Source: an uncultured Clostridia bacterium (GTDB lineage Bacteria > Bacillota > Clostridia > TANB77 > CAG-465). From it: a stretch of DNA of 64,000 bases. The stretch covers positions 126,483 through 190,482 of the forward strand of contig CALXEQ010000001.1 in NCBI GenBank assembly GCA_944387375.1, read 5' to 3'. The notes under the pieces are model-generated. The model made no database searches, had not been told where the DNA came from, and was given only the letters and a program-made list of their open reading frames with translations. Shown piece after piece: positions 1-7,937 of the stretch (position 1 is the stretch's first letter; each line of letters starts with the position of its first letter). A program made the position numbers and the translations under genes.

Positions 1-84
1 TATTGTCGTCTATTTTTATATAAAAGTCATAAAAAAGTCATTTTATTATGATATTATTTTAAAAAAATAAGTGAGGTAATTTTT

Positions 85-636
85 ATGCAAAGGATAGATG
101 CATATGTTAGATTAGCTATTATATTCGTTATAGTTATAACTATATTATATCTACCAATATTATTTTATTTAAAAAAGAAAGGTAAAAATGTTATTAGACA
201 ATTAAGCTATTTGGGATTAATTTGTTCATTATTTTTAATTATATTTGCAACTATATTATATATGCCAATTGAATTTCCACCAAAAAGGTATGTTTTAAAT
301 TTAGTACCTTTTAATTTTAAAGATAATATTTATGGACCGTATCAATTTATAAACGAAAAGATTCCTAATATTATGTTATTTATACCGCTTGGATTTTTTC
401 TTCCTATTGTATTTAAAAGTAAAAGAAAACTATATAAAATAACTATAATAGCATTTTTTGTAACATTTGGAGTAGAATTTATTCAGTATTTTATAGGTAG
501 AGCAGCAGATATAGATGATGTTATAACTAATCTTTTAGGTGGAGTTATTGGTTATGGCATATTTAAAATAGCAGATAGATTTCTTAAAAAACAAAATTGG
601 TGGCTAAAGTTTATAGGTAAAGATAAAAACAGTTAA
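85..636 (+). CDS. VanZ-family membrane protein
   Basis: A 183-residue integral membrane protein. Hydrophobic segments lie near residues 10-30, 42-60, 95-112, 118-136 and 147-163. The VanZ-family signature is present in order: N-x4-P-x-G around residues 95-103, E131 followed by FIQ, and GRAADIDD at 138-145 followed by a conserved N and GG. VanZ in the VanA cluster gives low-level teicoplanin resistance by an unknown mechanism, but most chromosomal homologues are uncharacterised and no vanA/vanH/vanX genes are present here. The ATG follows a GTGAGG ribosome site. An extended -10 like sequence (TGATATTAT, 49-57) sits upstream, so it is probably a single-gene unit. Confidence 0.85.
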   Translation: MQRIDAYVRLAIIFVIVITILYLPILFYLKKKGKNVIRQLSYLGLICSLFLIIFATILYMPIEFPPKRYVLNLVPFNFKDNIYGPYQFINEKIPNIMLFIPLGFFLPIVFKSKRKLYKITIIAFFVTFGVEFIQYFIGRAADIDDVITNLLGGVIGYGIFKIADRFLKKQNWWLKFIGKDKNS

Positions 637-730
637 AGTTTATAAATTTGATTGATAATTACATGTTATTATGGTAGTATTAAGAAGTAATAAATTAATA
701 TTAAAATACTAGGGATTAAAGGAGAATATA

Positions 731-1243
731 ATGTTAGAAATAAGACAAGAGAATATAGATGACTATGAAGATGTATATAATGTTGTAAAAATTGCATTTG
801 AAGGAGCAGAACATAGTGATGGTAATGAACAGGATTTAGTTATAGAACTAAGAAAAAGTGAAAATTTTATTCAAAAATTATCTTTAGTTGCTATTAAAGA
901 TAATAAAATTGTAGGATATATTTTGTTTACAAAAATAAAAATAGGTAAAAATACAGAATTAGCATTAGCACCATTAGCAGTTTTACCTGAGTATCAAAGA
1001 CAAGGAATTGGAAGAAAATTAATAGAAAAAGGTCATGAAGTAGCAAAAAAATTAGGATATCACTATTCTGTTGGTTTGGGCAGTGAAAATTACTATCCAC
1101 GATTTGGTTATGTTCCAGCAGTGAAATATGGAATAAAAGCTCCTTTTGAAGTACCTTCTAAAAATTTTATGGCAATAAAATTAAATGATACAAATAAAGA
1201 AATAAAAGGCATTGTTAAATATGGAAAAGAATTTGAAATATAG
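731..1243 (+). CDS. GNAT-family N-acetyltransferase
   Basis: A 170-residue protein with a complete GNAT fold. The beta4 strand and acetyl-CoA pyrophosphate loop are seen at about residues 78-98, with the Q-R-Q-G-I-G signature, followed by the SVGLGSENYYPRFGY segment typical of the YhbS-like subgroup. GNAT enzymes transfer an acetyl group from acetyl-CoA to an amine; the acceptor cannot be told from the sequence. A GGAGAA site precedes the ATG. It lies among unrelated small accessory genes, so context gives no substrate. Confidence 0.85.
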   Translation: MLEIRQENIDDYEDVYNVVKIAFEGAEHSDGNEQDLVIELRKSENFIQKLSLVAIKDNKIVGYILFTKIKIGKNTELALAPLAVLPEYQRQGIGRKLIEKGHEVAKKLGYHYSVGLGSENYYPRFGYVPAVKYGIKAPFEVPSKNFMAIKLNDTNKEIKGIVKYGKEFEI

Positions 1244-1287
1244 TAGCTAATATTATAAATAGTAATTTAATTGTTAGGAGTATTGAA

Positions 1288-1809
1288 ATGAATAATTATA
1301 AAATTAAAGTTGATGGTAAGTTTGGAATTTTAAATATTATTTGTATTATTATATTATTAATAACATTAATATTTTTATTATGCATAAGTTATTTACATAG
1401 CCAAAATGATGGTATTAAGGAAATAGTTACCAATTGGAAAGAGCCACAAAATACTTGGAATGCGTTTGATATTGTTATTTTTCCTATAATAGTAGGTATC
1501 TATTTTGCATATAAGCTAAGAAAGAAAATAATAGTAGTGGCAAAAGTTGATGTAGAAGACAATAAAATAATAATTAAATATTTGGAAGAAAGCTATACTA
1601 TCAATATGCAACAAGTAAGAAAAATAGAATTCATTACTGATAAGGAGAATAATTGTTATTTATTATCTTTTATTGGAAATAAAGAAATGGTAATATCTAG
1701 CAAAGATAAAAAATTTTCAAAGTATGAAATTGTATTCATGAATAATATAAATAAATTATGTGAAGATATTGAAAAAATAACAAAGCATGAAATTATATTT
1801 AGTATATAA
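1288..1809 (+). CDS. membrane protein with a cytoplasmic PH-like domain, unknown
   Basis: A 173-residue protein I do not recognise by family. It has two hydrophobic segments (about residues 13-36 and 59-76) and then a soluble, beta-rich C-terminal half of about 90 residues. That layout resembles bacterial PH-like (bPH) membrane proteins, but I see no diagnostic motif. It starts with ATG 45 bases after the GNAT gene stop and follows a TAGGAG site. It may be co-transcribed with its neighbours. Confidence 0.6.
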   Translation: MNNYKIKVDGKFGILNIICIIILLITLIFLLCISYLHSQNDGIKEIVTNWKEPQNTWNAFDIVIFPIIVGIYFAYKLRKKIIVVAKVDVEDNKIIIKYLEESYTINMQQVRKIEFITDKENNCYLLSFIGNKEMVISSKDKKFSKYEIVFMNNINKLCEDIEKITKHEIIFSI

Positions 1810-1868
1810 TTATAGAAATTTCTAATTATTGATTAGTTATAAAATAGTGATTTGAAAATGAGGATATT

Positions 1869-2081
1869 ATGAAAAATAAGAAAGTTAATAAGCAAGAAAT
1901 TAAAGATGGAACAAAAACATATATGTTAGAAGGAATGTCAATAGGAATGTGCATTGGAACATCACTAGGGATAATTATAGGTGTGTTTATTGATAATATT
2001 CCTATCTGTATATGTTTTGGAATTAGTATAGGCTTATGCATTGGTTTAGGAATAGGATTTTTAATTAAAAAAGATAAATAG
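1869..2081 (+). CDS. small glycine-zipper membrane protein
   Basis: A 70-residue protein with a charged, lysine-rich N-terminus (residues 1-16), two hydrophobic segments (about 22-42 and 44-65) and a basic tail. Both segments carry glycines at four-residue spacing, in the pattern GxxxGxxxG, which is a helix-packing glycine zipper. No family is recognised. The ribosome site upstream is modest (GAGGATATT). A minus-strand reading frame across the same bases looks like a shadow, because the plus frame has the ribosome site and the coherent membrane topology. Confidence 0.55.
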   Translation: MKNKKVNKQEIKDGTKTYMLEGMSIGMCIGTSLGIIIGVFIDNIPICICFGISIGLCIGLGIGFLIKKDK

Positions 2082-2102
2082 TGATTTGTAGAGGAGATTA
2101 GA

Positions 2103-2765
2103 ATGTATATTAATGTAAATGGTGTAAATTTATATTATGAAGTTTATGGAAGTGGAATGCCAATCATATTAGTACATGGAAATAGTGAAACACATCAAAT
2201 ATTCGATGTATTAATAGACAAATTAAAAGAAGATTATAAAGTATATGCTGTTGATAGTAGATGTCATGGGAAAAGTGAAAAGACAAAAACAATATCATAT
2301 GACTTAATGGCTGAAGATATGATTGAGTTTATAAAAAAATTGAAGATCACTAAACCTATATTTTATGGGTTTAGTGATGGTGGTATAATAGGACTGTTAA
2401 TTGCAATAAAGGAGCCTAAATTGTTGTCTAAACTAATTGTAAGTGGAGCTAACTTAAATCCAAATGGAATGTCTAAATCTATGTTGATAGTATCAAAGAT
2501 AGGATATTTTATTACCAGAAACAAGTTATTTAAAATGATGATACAAGAACCTAATATAACTATTAAAGATTTAGAAAAAATAGAAGTTTCTACTTATATT
2601 TTAGCAGGAGAGAAAGATGTTATAAAAGAAGAACATACAAGATTAATTGCAAAAAATATAAAAAATAGTACATTAGAAATAATTCCTAAAGAAAATCATA
2701 GTAGTTATATAGTTCATAGTGAAAAGATATATAATATAATAAAATATATATTAAGTAAAAAGTAA
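2103..2765 (+). CDS. alpha/beta hydrolase
   Basis: A 220-residue alpha/beta hydrolase. The oxyanion motif HGN is at residues 25-27, the nucleophile elbow G-F-S-D-G-G places the serine at 91, and the likely acid and histidine of the triad are D172 and H199. The protein is shorter than the usual 260-280 residues, with a small cap between about residues 115 and 155. The substrate (ester, lactone or thioester) is not predictable. It starts after an AGAGGAGA ribosome site and is followed 18 bases later by a GNAT gene, so the two probably share a transcript. Confidence 0.8.
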   Translation: MYINVNGVNLYYEVYGSGMPIILVHGNSETHQIFDVLIDKLKEDYKVYAVDSRCHGKSEKTKTISYDLMAEDMIEFIKKLKITKPIFYGFSDGGIIGLLIAIKEPKLLSKLIVSGANLNPNGMSKSMLIVSKIGYFITRNKLFKMMIQEPNITIKDLEKIEVSTYILAGEKDVIKEEHTRLIAKNIKNSTLEIIPKENHSSYIVHSEKIYNIIKYILSKK

Positions 2766-2783
2766 TTTATTAGGAGGATAGCA

Positions 2784-3200
2784 ATGTTAAATATAGAATA
2801 TAAAGAAAATCTAGATGACAATATTAATGATATGATAGATGATGAATTTAATAAGTTTGCTGCAAAAAATGATGTGGTCTGTAATTATAAATCATTTAAT
2901 TTTGTGGCTAAAGAAGATGAAAATATTGTTGGAATAATAACGGGACATTCATACTATAATGAAGTACATATAAGTGATCTTATTATACTTGAAGAGTATC
3001 GTAACAGACATATTGGTAGTAGGCTTATAGAAGCAGTTGAAAATTATTTTAAAAATAAAGAATTTAAAAATATTAATTTAAGTACTTATGAATTTCAAGC
3101 ACCTGAATTTTATAAAAAGTGTGGATTTAAAGTTGAATTCGTAAGAGAAAATAAAGTAAATCCTAAACTTACTAAATATTTTTTAGTTAAATATTTTTAA
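2784..3200 (+). CDS. GNAT-family N-acetyltransferase, copy 1 of a paralogous pair
   Basis: A 138-residue GNAT protein. The acetyl-CoA loop reads R-N-R-H-I-G-S-R-L around residues 73-81, and the C-terminal FYKKCGFK block is the usual beta6-alpha4 element. It is closely similar along its whole length to the gene at 7442-7861, sharing blocks such as MIDDEFNKFA, HSYY, EVHISDLI and CGFKVEF. This looks like a local duplication. It ends a small transcription unit with the hydrolase, and a hairpin terminator follows. The acceptor substrate is unknown. Confidence 0.85.
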   Translation: MLNIEYKENLDDNINDMIDDEFNKFAAKNDVVCNYKSFNFVAKEDENIVGIITGHSYYNEVHISDLIILEEYRNRHIGSRLIEAVENYFKNKEFKNINLSTYEFQAPEFYKKCGFKVEFVRENKVNPKLTKYFLVKYF

Positions 3201-3224
3201 GCTTATATTTTTAAACAATTTATT

Positions 3225-3266
3225 TTAAAGCACTATCTTAAAAAAGGAAGTGCCTTATTTTTTTAA
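3225..3266 (+). terminator. probable intrinsic terminator after the GNAT gene
   Basis: An imperfect hairpin pairs GCACT with AGTGC around an A-rich loop. It is followed by CTTATTTTTTT. Confidence 0.5.
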
Positions 3267-3375
3267 AAAATAATAAATAACATTTTTAGGTAAATATTTA
3301 GACTTTATAAATAAAATATAGTATAATTTTTATGTGATTAATATGATATATAAGTTTTAATAGGAGGTAATCATT

Positions 3376-3795
3376 ATGGATTATAGAAGATTTAATAACA
3401 CCATAGTTGCAAGAATAGATAAAGGAGAAGAAGTACTTGAGAAAATAAAAGAGATTGCGTCAAAAGAAAATATAAAACTTGCAAACGTTAATGCACTTGG
3501 TGCAACAAATGATTTTACAGTTGGAGTATTTAAAACTAATGAGAAAAAATATTATTCTAATGAATTTAAAGGAGATTTTGAGATAGTTTCTTTAACAGGA
3601 ACTATAAATACAATGAATAATGAGTTTTATACACATATTCATATGAGTGCTGGAAATGATAAAGGAGAAGTATTTGGTGGTCATTTAAATAGTGCAATTG
3701 TTAGTGCTACATGTGAGATGGTAATAAATATTATTGATGGAAGAGTAGATAGATATTTTGATGAAGATATAGGATTAAATTTATTTAAATTTTAA
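3376..3795 (+). CDS. PPC-domain (DUF296) protein
   Basis: A 139-residue single-domain protein of the PPC/PCC (plants and prokaryotes conserved, DUF296) family. The expected histidines are present: H87 and H89 in HIHMS, and H103 in the GGHL motif. In plants the domain sits on AT-hook proteins. Bacterial stand-alone forms are small trimers, often annotated as DNA-binding, although direct DNA binding is poorly supported. A strong TAGGAGGT site precedes the ATG, and the next gene (tag) follows after 16 bases, so the two are probably one operon. A -10 like TATAAT lies near 3322. Confidence 0.8.
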   Translation: MDYRRFNNTIVARIDKGEEVLEKIKEIASKENIKLANVNALGATNDFTVGVFKTNEKKYYSNEFKGDFEIVSLTGTINTMNNEFYTHIHMSAGNDKGEVFGGHLNSAIVSATCEMVINIIDGRVDRYFDEDIGLNLFKF

Positions 3796-3811
3796 GTGGG
3801 AAAAGTTTATT

Positions 3812-4369
3812 ATGGATAAAAAAAGATGTAAATGGTGTAATTTAAAAAATCCATTATATGTGAAATATCATGATAATGAATGGTGTGTTCAAAATTTTGA
3901 TGATAAGTATTTATTTGAAATGCTAATTTTAGAATCATTTCAAGCTGGACTTTCATGGGAGTGCATTTTAAATAAAAGAGAAAACTTTAAAGAGGCGTAT
4001 GATAATTTTGATTTAGAAAAAGTTTGCTTATATGATGATGAAAAAATAGATGAATTGCTAAAAAATCAGGGTATTATTAGAAATAAACTAAAAATTAAAG
4101 CTAGTATAAATAATGCAAAGATTTTTAAAAGTATAAAAGAGGAATATGGTTCTTTTTATAATTATCTATACACATTTACAAATGGAAAAATAATATATGA
4201 GATAGGTAAAGCAACTAATCACTTATCAGATAAAATATCAAAAGATCTTAAAAAAAGAGGTATGAAATTTGTAGGAAGTACTATTATATATTCATATTTG
4301 CAAGCAATAGGGATTATTTATTCTCATGATGAAGAATGCTATTTGTTTCAAAATTTTAAAATAACATAG
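3812..4369 (+). CDS. tag: DNA-3-methyladenine glycosylase I
   Basis: A 185-residue Tag enzyme, close to the family's usual 185-190. It removes 3-methyladenine from alkylated DNA in base excision repair. The zinc ligands known from E. coli Tag are matched by C6, H20 and the C-terminal SHDEEC histidine and cysteine. The lesion-pocket glutamate is E41, within ILESFQAGLSW. The start is an ATG with a weak upstream site (GTGGGAAAAG), 16 bases after the PPC-domain gene. Confidence 0.93.
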   Translation: MDKKRCKWCNLKNPLYVKYHDNEWCVQNFDDKYLFEMLILESFQAGLSWECILNKRENFKEAYDNFDLEKVCLYDDEKIDELLKNQGIIRNKLKIKASINNAKIFKSIKEEYGSFYNYLYTFTNGKIIYEIGKATNHLSDKISKDLKKRGMKFVGSTIIYSYLQAIGIIYSHDEECYLFQNFKIT

Positions 4370-4393
4370 AATATTAATTTTAGGAGGAAAAAA

Positions 4394-5152
4394 ATGATAA
4401 AAGTAGAGCATGTAACAAAAAAATTTGTAAGATACAAAAATAAAAGAGAAAAAGAAGAATTTTGTGCGGATAAAGATATAAGCTTTAGTGCAAATGATGG
4501 GGAAATTATTGGAATACTTGGACCAAATGGTGCTGGTAAGACAACTTTACTTAGAATGATTGCTGGAATTTTAGAGCCTAGTGAGGGCAAAATTACATTT
4601 GATAAATTAAATTATAAAGATAATGAAATTGAAATTAAAAAAAGTATAGCATATTTGTCTGGAAATACTAAGTTATATGATACTCTATCAACATATGAGC
4701 TTTTAAAAATGTGTTCAGATATATATGGTGTAAATGAGCAAGAGAGTAAAAAAAGAATAGAAGAAATATCTAAAGTATTAAAAATGGATCAGTTTTTATA
4801 TAATAAAATAGAAAATTTATCTACAGGTCAAACTCAAAAAGTAAATATAGCAAGATGTTTAATACATAATCCTAAATATTATATTTTAGATGAAGCAACA
4901 ACAGGACTTGATATTATTTCTAGCCAAATTATATTAGATTTTATAAAAAAAGAAAGAGAAAAAGGAAAGACAATAATATATTCTACTCATTATATGGAAG
5001 AGGCAGAAAATATTTGTGATAGAGTAATAATGATAAATAAAGGAAGGATTATAAAATCTGGAACACCAAGTGATATAAAAAAAGATACTAATACTACTAA
5101 TTTGAGAGATGCTTTTTTTGCTATGATTGGAGGTGTCCTAGATGAGGAGTAA
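4394..5152 (+). CDS. ABC transporter ATP-binding protein (NatA-like)
   Basis: A 252-residue ABC ATPase. Walker A GPNGAGKT is at residues 43-50, the signature is LSTGQTQK near 143, Walker B is YYILDEATTGLD near 160-171, and the switch histidine is in STHYMEEAE. The E-A-T-T-G-L-D form and the pairing with a six-helix permease match NatA/DrrA-type exporters. Its 3' end overlaps the permease start by 11 bases, implying translational coupling. The cargo (sodium, drug or peptide) cannot be told from sequence. An AGGAGG site precedes the ATG. Confidence 0.9.
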   Translation: MIKVEHVTKKFVRYKNKREKEEFCADKDISFSANDGEIIGILGPNGAGKTTLLRMIAGILEPSEGKITFDKLNYKDNEIEIKKSIAYLSGNTKLYDTLSTYELLKMCSDIYGVNEQESKKRIEEISKVLKMDQFLYNKIENLSTGQTQKVNIARCLIHNPKYYILDEATTGLDIISSQIILDFIKKEREKGKTIIYSTHYMEEAENICDRVIMINKGRIIKSGTPSDIKKDTNTTNLRDAFFAMIGGVLDEE

Positions 5153-6290
5153 TTTATTTAATATTTTAAAAAAAGAAATAAGGGAATTATTTAGAGATAA
5201 AAAATCACTTGCAATGATGCTTGTAATACCAATATTTATACCTCTTTTGGTTGTTGGAATGTCAGCTTTATTTGAATCTCAAGTAAATAAAAATGTAGAA
5301 GAATACAATAAAATAGGATTTGCATATGATATGAGTGATGAAGAAAAAAATATAGCAAGTCAAATGAATATTAGTGTGGTAAATGGCAGTGAAGAAGAAT
5401 TAAATAAAATGTATGATGATGGTGAAATTGATTTATATATTACAAAAAATGAAAATAAGTATGTTATAAATAGTGATGGCTCAGATAATAGTACATATTC
5501 TACAAGTCTTATGGAGACATATTTTAATACATATAAACAGCTTTTACAGCAAAGTTACTTACAACAAAATAATATTGATCCAAATGAAGTATTAAATATT
5601 ATAACTGTAGAAGAAAATATAGTGGAGCAAGATAACTTTTTTGCAAATTATATAAAAAATTATGCATTCTTATTTATAATTATGGCAATAACAGTATCTG
5701 CTACATATCCAGCAACTGATACGACTGCAGGTGAAAGAGAAAGAGGAACACTTGAAACTTTACTTACTTTTCCAATAAAAAGTAGAGATATAATTGTAGG
5801 AAAATTTTTAGGTGTTAGTATTTCTTCAATTGTTACAGGTGTAATAAGTTTGATTTTAGCAATTATTTCTCTTATAATTTCACAAGATATGTTTACTATA
5901 TATGAAGGAATAGATATTATGTACTCTTTTGCAAGTATTGTATTTGCACTTGTAATAATTATTGCTTATTCTTTCTTTATAAGTGGACTTTGTATTGCTA
6001 TTGCAAGTACATCTAAGACTTTTAAAGAGGCACAAAGTGCACTTACTCCTTTAACATTTATATCATTATTTCCTGGTATGATTGCATTTATGATAGGTAT
6101 TACAACAACTCCTATACTTTCAATAGTACCATTTTTAAATTATACTTTAATATTTACAGATATTAATAATGGAAATATAGATGTTTTAAATATTTCACTT
6201 ATGGCAATTTCAACTATTATATATATAACAGCAGTATTAGCATATATAATAAAACAATATAAATCTGAAAAGGTTTTATTTGCAAAATAA
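5142..6290 (+). CDS. ABC-2 type permease (NatB-like)
   Basis: A 382-residue ABC-2 permease. One membrane segment lies at residues 22-44, followed by a large external domain to about 172, and then five or six segments between 175 and 375. The intracellular TAGERERGTLETLLTFP stretch (about 193-209) is the characteristic coupling region of NatB/CcmB-like exporters. It partners the ATPase that it overlaps. A terminator follows immediately. Confidence 0.9.
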   Translation: MRSNLFNILKKEIRELFRDKKSLAMMLVIPIFIPLLVVGMSALFESQVNKNVEEYNKIGFAYDMSDEEKNIASQMNISVVNGSEEELNKMYDDGEIDLYITKNENKYVINSDGSDNSTYSTSLMETYFNTYKQLLQQSYLQQNNIDPNEVLNIITVEENIVEQDNFFANYIKNYAFLFIIMAITVSATYPATDTTAGERERGTLETLLTFPIKSRDIIVGKFLGVSISSIVTGVISLILAIISLIISQDMFTIYEGIDIMYSFASIVFALVIIIAYSFFISGLCIAIASTSKTFKEAQSALTPLTFISLFPGMIAFMIGITTTPILSIVPFLNYTLIFTDINNGNIDVLNISLMAISTIIYITAVLAYIIKQYKSEKVLFAK

Positions 6291-6294
6291 AATT

Positions 6295-6328
6295 AATACT
6301 CTATACTAAAATGTGTAGAGTATTTTTT
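6295..6328 (+). terminator. intrinsic terminator after the NatAB-like operon
   Basis: A 12-bp stem, AATACTCTATAC with GTGTAGAGTATT, encloses a TAAAAT loop and is followed by TTTT. Bases 6316-6330 recur identically at 7372-7386 in the terminator on the far side of the merR-flavodoxin unit. Confidence 0.85.
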
Positions 6329-6349
6329 ACATAAATTAAAAAATATGTC

Positions 6350-6380
6350 TTGACATAAAGTTAACTTTAGGTTGTATAAT
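6350..6380 (+). promoter_or_regulatory. MerR-type promoter and operator
   Basis: The -35 TTGACA (6350-6355) and -10 TATAAT (6375-6380) are both consensus but are separated by 19 bp, the over-long spacer typical of MerR-activated promoters. The spacer contains a perfect 14-bp palindrome, TAAAGTTAACTTTA (6356-6369). The MerR gene begins 27 bases downstream, so autoregulation of the merR-flavodoxin operon is the simplest reading. Confidence 0.88.
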
Positions 6381-6406
6381 AAATTTAAAATTTGGAGGTG
6401 ATTTTT

Positions 6407-6859
6407 TTGGAATATTCTATTTCAGAAGTATCAAGAAAAATGAATATATCTATTTCAACTTTACGATATTATGATAATATCGGACTGTTTCCAAATTTAA
6501 AAAAAGATAAATCTGGAAATAGACTTTTTGATAAAGATAGTATTGAAACATTAAGAGTTATACAGTATATGAAAAAAGCTGGAATGAAACTTGAAGAAAT
6601 AAAAGAATATATAAATTGGTGTAAAGAGGGAGATAGTACTATTTTAAAAAGACTTGAATTATTTAAAAAGCAAAAAGAAAATGTACTAAAGCAGATGAAA
6701 CAGTTAGAGGAGACATTAAATTTAATTAATTTTAAAAAATGGTATTATACACAAGCATTAAATGATGGAACGGAAATAAATGTAAAAAATATTGATCTAG
6801 ATAAAATGCCAAAAAATGTACAAGAAGAATTTAAAAAATGTCATTTAGAATTAAAATAG
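6407..6859 (+). CDS. MerR-family transcriptional regulator
   Basis: A 150-residue MerR regulator. The N-terminal winged helix-turn-helix has EYSISEVSRKMNIS, then TLRYYDNIGL, the conserved RYYD/IGL block of the family. A coiled-coil dimerisation helix follows at about residues 80-115. I place the start at TTG 6407, because an upstream in-frame TTG at 6392 lies inside the ribosome site GGAGGTG (6394-6400). The C-terminal part has no cysteine cluster for metals. The GTTAAC-centred operator and flavodoxin partner fit the group of MerR proteins that respond to electrophile or redox stress; that is an inference. Confidence 0.88.
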   Translation: MEYSISEVSRKMNISISTLRYYDNIGLFPNLKKDKSGNRLFDKDSIETLRVIQYMKKAGMKLEEIKEYINWCKEGDSTILKRLELFKKQKENVLKQMKQLEETLNLINFKKWYYTQALNDGTEINVKNIDLDKMPKNVQEEFKKCHLELK

Positions 6860-6874
6860 TAAGGAGGAAATAAA

Positions 6875-7342
6875 ATGAGTAAAATTTTAGTTACATATTT
6901 TTCTGCAAGTGGTGTAACAGAAAATATCGCAAAAAAAATTGCAAATGTTTTAGGTGGTACTTTATATGAAATAAAACCTGAAAGAGAGTATACAGATGAG
7001 GATTTAGATTGGACAAACAAAAAGAGTAGATCTTCAATAGAGATGCAAGATGTATCGTGTAGACCACTAATTAAAAAAGAAAATATTAATTTAGATGACT
7101 ATGACATAGTTTTGGTAGGATTTCCTGTTTGGTGGTATACAACTCCTAAAGTAATAAATACATTTATTGAGAGTATGGATTTTACTGGTAAGACATTAAT
7201 ACCTTTTTGTACTTCAGGAGGTTCTGGTATTGAAACATGTGAGAGGGATTTAAAGAATTTATATCCAAAATATAATTGGAAAAAAGGAAAGAGATTTACT
7301 GGTAGAGAAAATGAAAGTGATATAAAAGCTTTGATAGAATAG
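6875..7342 (+). CDS. flavodoxin-family protein
   Basis: A 155-residue flavodoxin. The FMN phosphate loop is FSASGVTENIA (residues 9-19), and the VGFPVWWYTTP segment (about 88-98) and FCTSGGSGIE (about 112-121) supply the flavin-stacking and ribityl contacts seen in the Flavodoxin_4 group. It carries electrons between reductases and acceptors. It follows the MerR gene by 15 bases with an AAGGAGG site, so it is probably the regulator's main target. Confidence 0.9.
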   Translation: MSKILVTYFSASGVTENIAKKIANVLGGTLYEIKPEREYTDEDLDWTNKKSRSSIEMQDVSCRPLIKKENINLDDYDIVLVGFPVWWYTTPKVINTFIESMDFTGKTLIPFCTSGGSGIETCERDLKNLYPKYNWKKGKRFTGRENESDIKALIE

Positions 7343-7352
7343 TAGTAATAAA

Positions 7353-7384
7353 AATACTTTATACATGTGTATAGAGTATTTTTT
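7353..7384 (+). terminator. intrinsic terminator after the flavodoxin gene
   Basis: The hairpin AATACTTTATACA with TGTATAGAGTATT is followed by TTTT. Its right arm plus T-tract is identical over 15 bases to the terminator upstream of the merR gene. Confidence 0.85.
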
Positions 7385-7387
7385 ACG

Positions 7388-7416
7388 TTTACTTTTAAAA
7401 AAATAAATGATATAAT
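7388..7416 (+). promoter_or_regulatory. promoter for the second GNAT gene
   Basis: The -35 is TTTACT (7388-7393), followed by a 17-bp spacer and an extended -10 TGATATAAT (7408-7416). The start codon is 26 bases beyond. Confidence 0.7.
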
Positions 7417-7441
7417 AACTCTATAATTAGTGGAGGAAAAA

Positions 7442-7861
7442 ATGATAAGTATAGAATTTAAAGAAAAATTAGATGAAAGCTTAGAGATAATGATAGATGA
7501 TGAATTTAATAAATTTGCACAAAAAAATGAAGTGATTTGTAATTATTTGTCATTTAACTTTATTGCAAAGGATGAAGAAAAAGTAGTTGGAATAATTAAT
7601 GGACATTCATATTATGATGAGGTGCATATTAGTGATTTAATTGTACTTAAAGAGTATAGAAATAAGCATATTGGAACACAACTTGTAAAAAAGGTAGAAG
7701 AGTATTATAAGGACAAAGGATTTGAAAATATTAATTTAACAACTTATGGATTTCAAGCTCCAAAATTTTATGAAAAATGTGGCTTTAAAGTGGAATTTAT
7801 ACGAGAAAATAAGGAAAATTCAAAACTTAACAAGTATTTTTTGATTAAATATTTAAAGTAA
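7442..7861 (+). CDS. GNAT-family N-acetyltransferase, copy 2 of a paralogous pair
   Basis: A 139-residue GNAT protein, very similar throughout to the gene at 2784-3200. The acetyl-CoA loop is R-N-K-H-I-G-T-Q-L around residues 73-81. I start at ATG 7442; an in-frame GTG twelve bases earlier (7430) overlaps the GGAGG ribosome site. It is a single-gene unit with its own promoter and a strong terminator. The substrate is unknown. Confidence 0.85.
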   Translation: MISIEFKEKLDESLEIMIDDEFNKFAQKNEVICNYLSFNFIAKDEEKVVGIINGHSYYDEVHISDLIVLKEYRNKHIGTQLVKKVEEYYKDKGFENINLTTYGFQAPKFYEKCGFKVEFIRENKENSKLNKYFLIKYLK

Positions 7862-7865
7862 AGTA

Positions 7866-7900
7866 AAAAGCAAGTAATTTGTTGATAATTACTTGCTTTT
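7866..7900 (+). terminator. intrinsic terminator after the second GNAT gene
   Basis: A perfect 14-bp stem, AAAAGCAAGTAATT with AATTACTTGCTTTT, encloses a 7-base loop. It could act in both directions. Confidence 0.9.
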
Positions 7901-7937
7901 ATGCTACTATAATATAAACATTATAGGGAGAGAAAAA

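Noticed and set aside
1826..2041. A minus-strand frame opposite the 70-residue membrane protein
   Set aside because: It has no ribosome site, and the plus frame has a coherent membrane topology.
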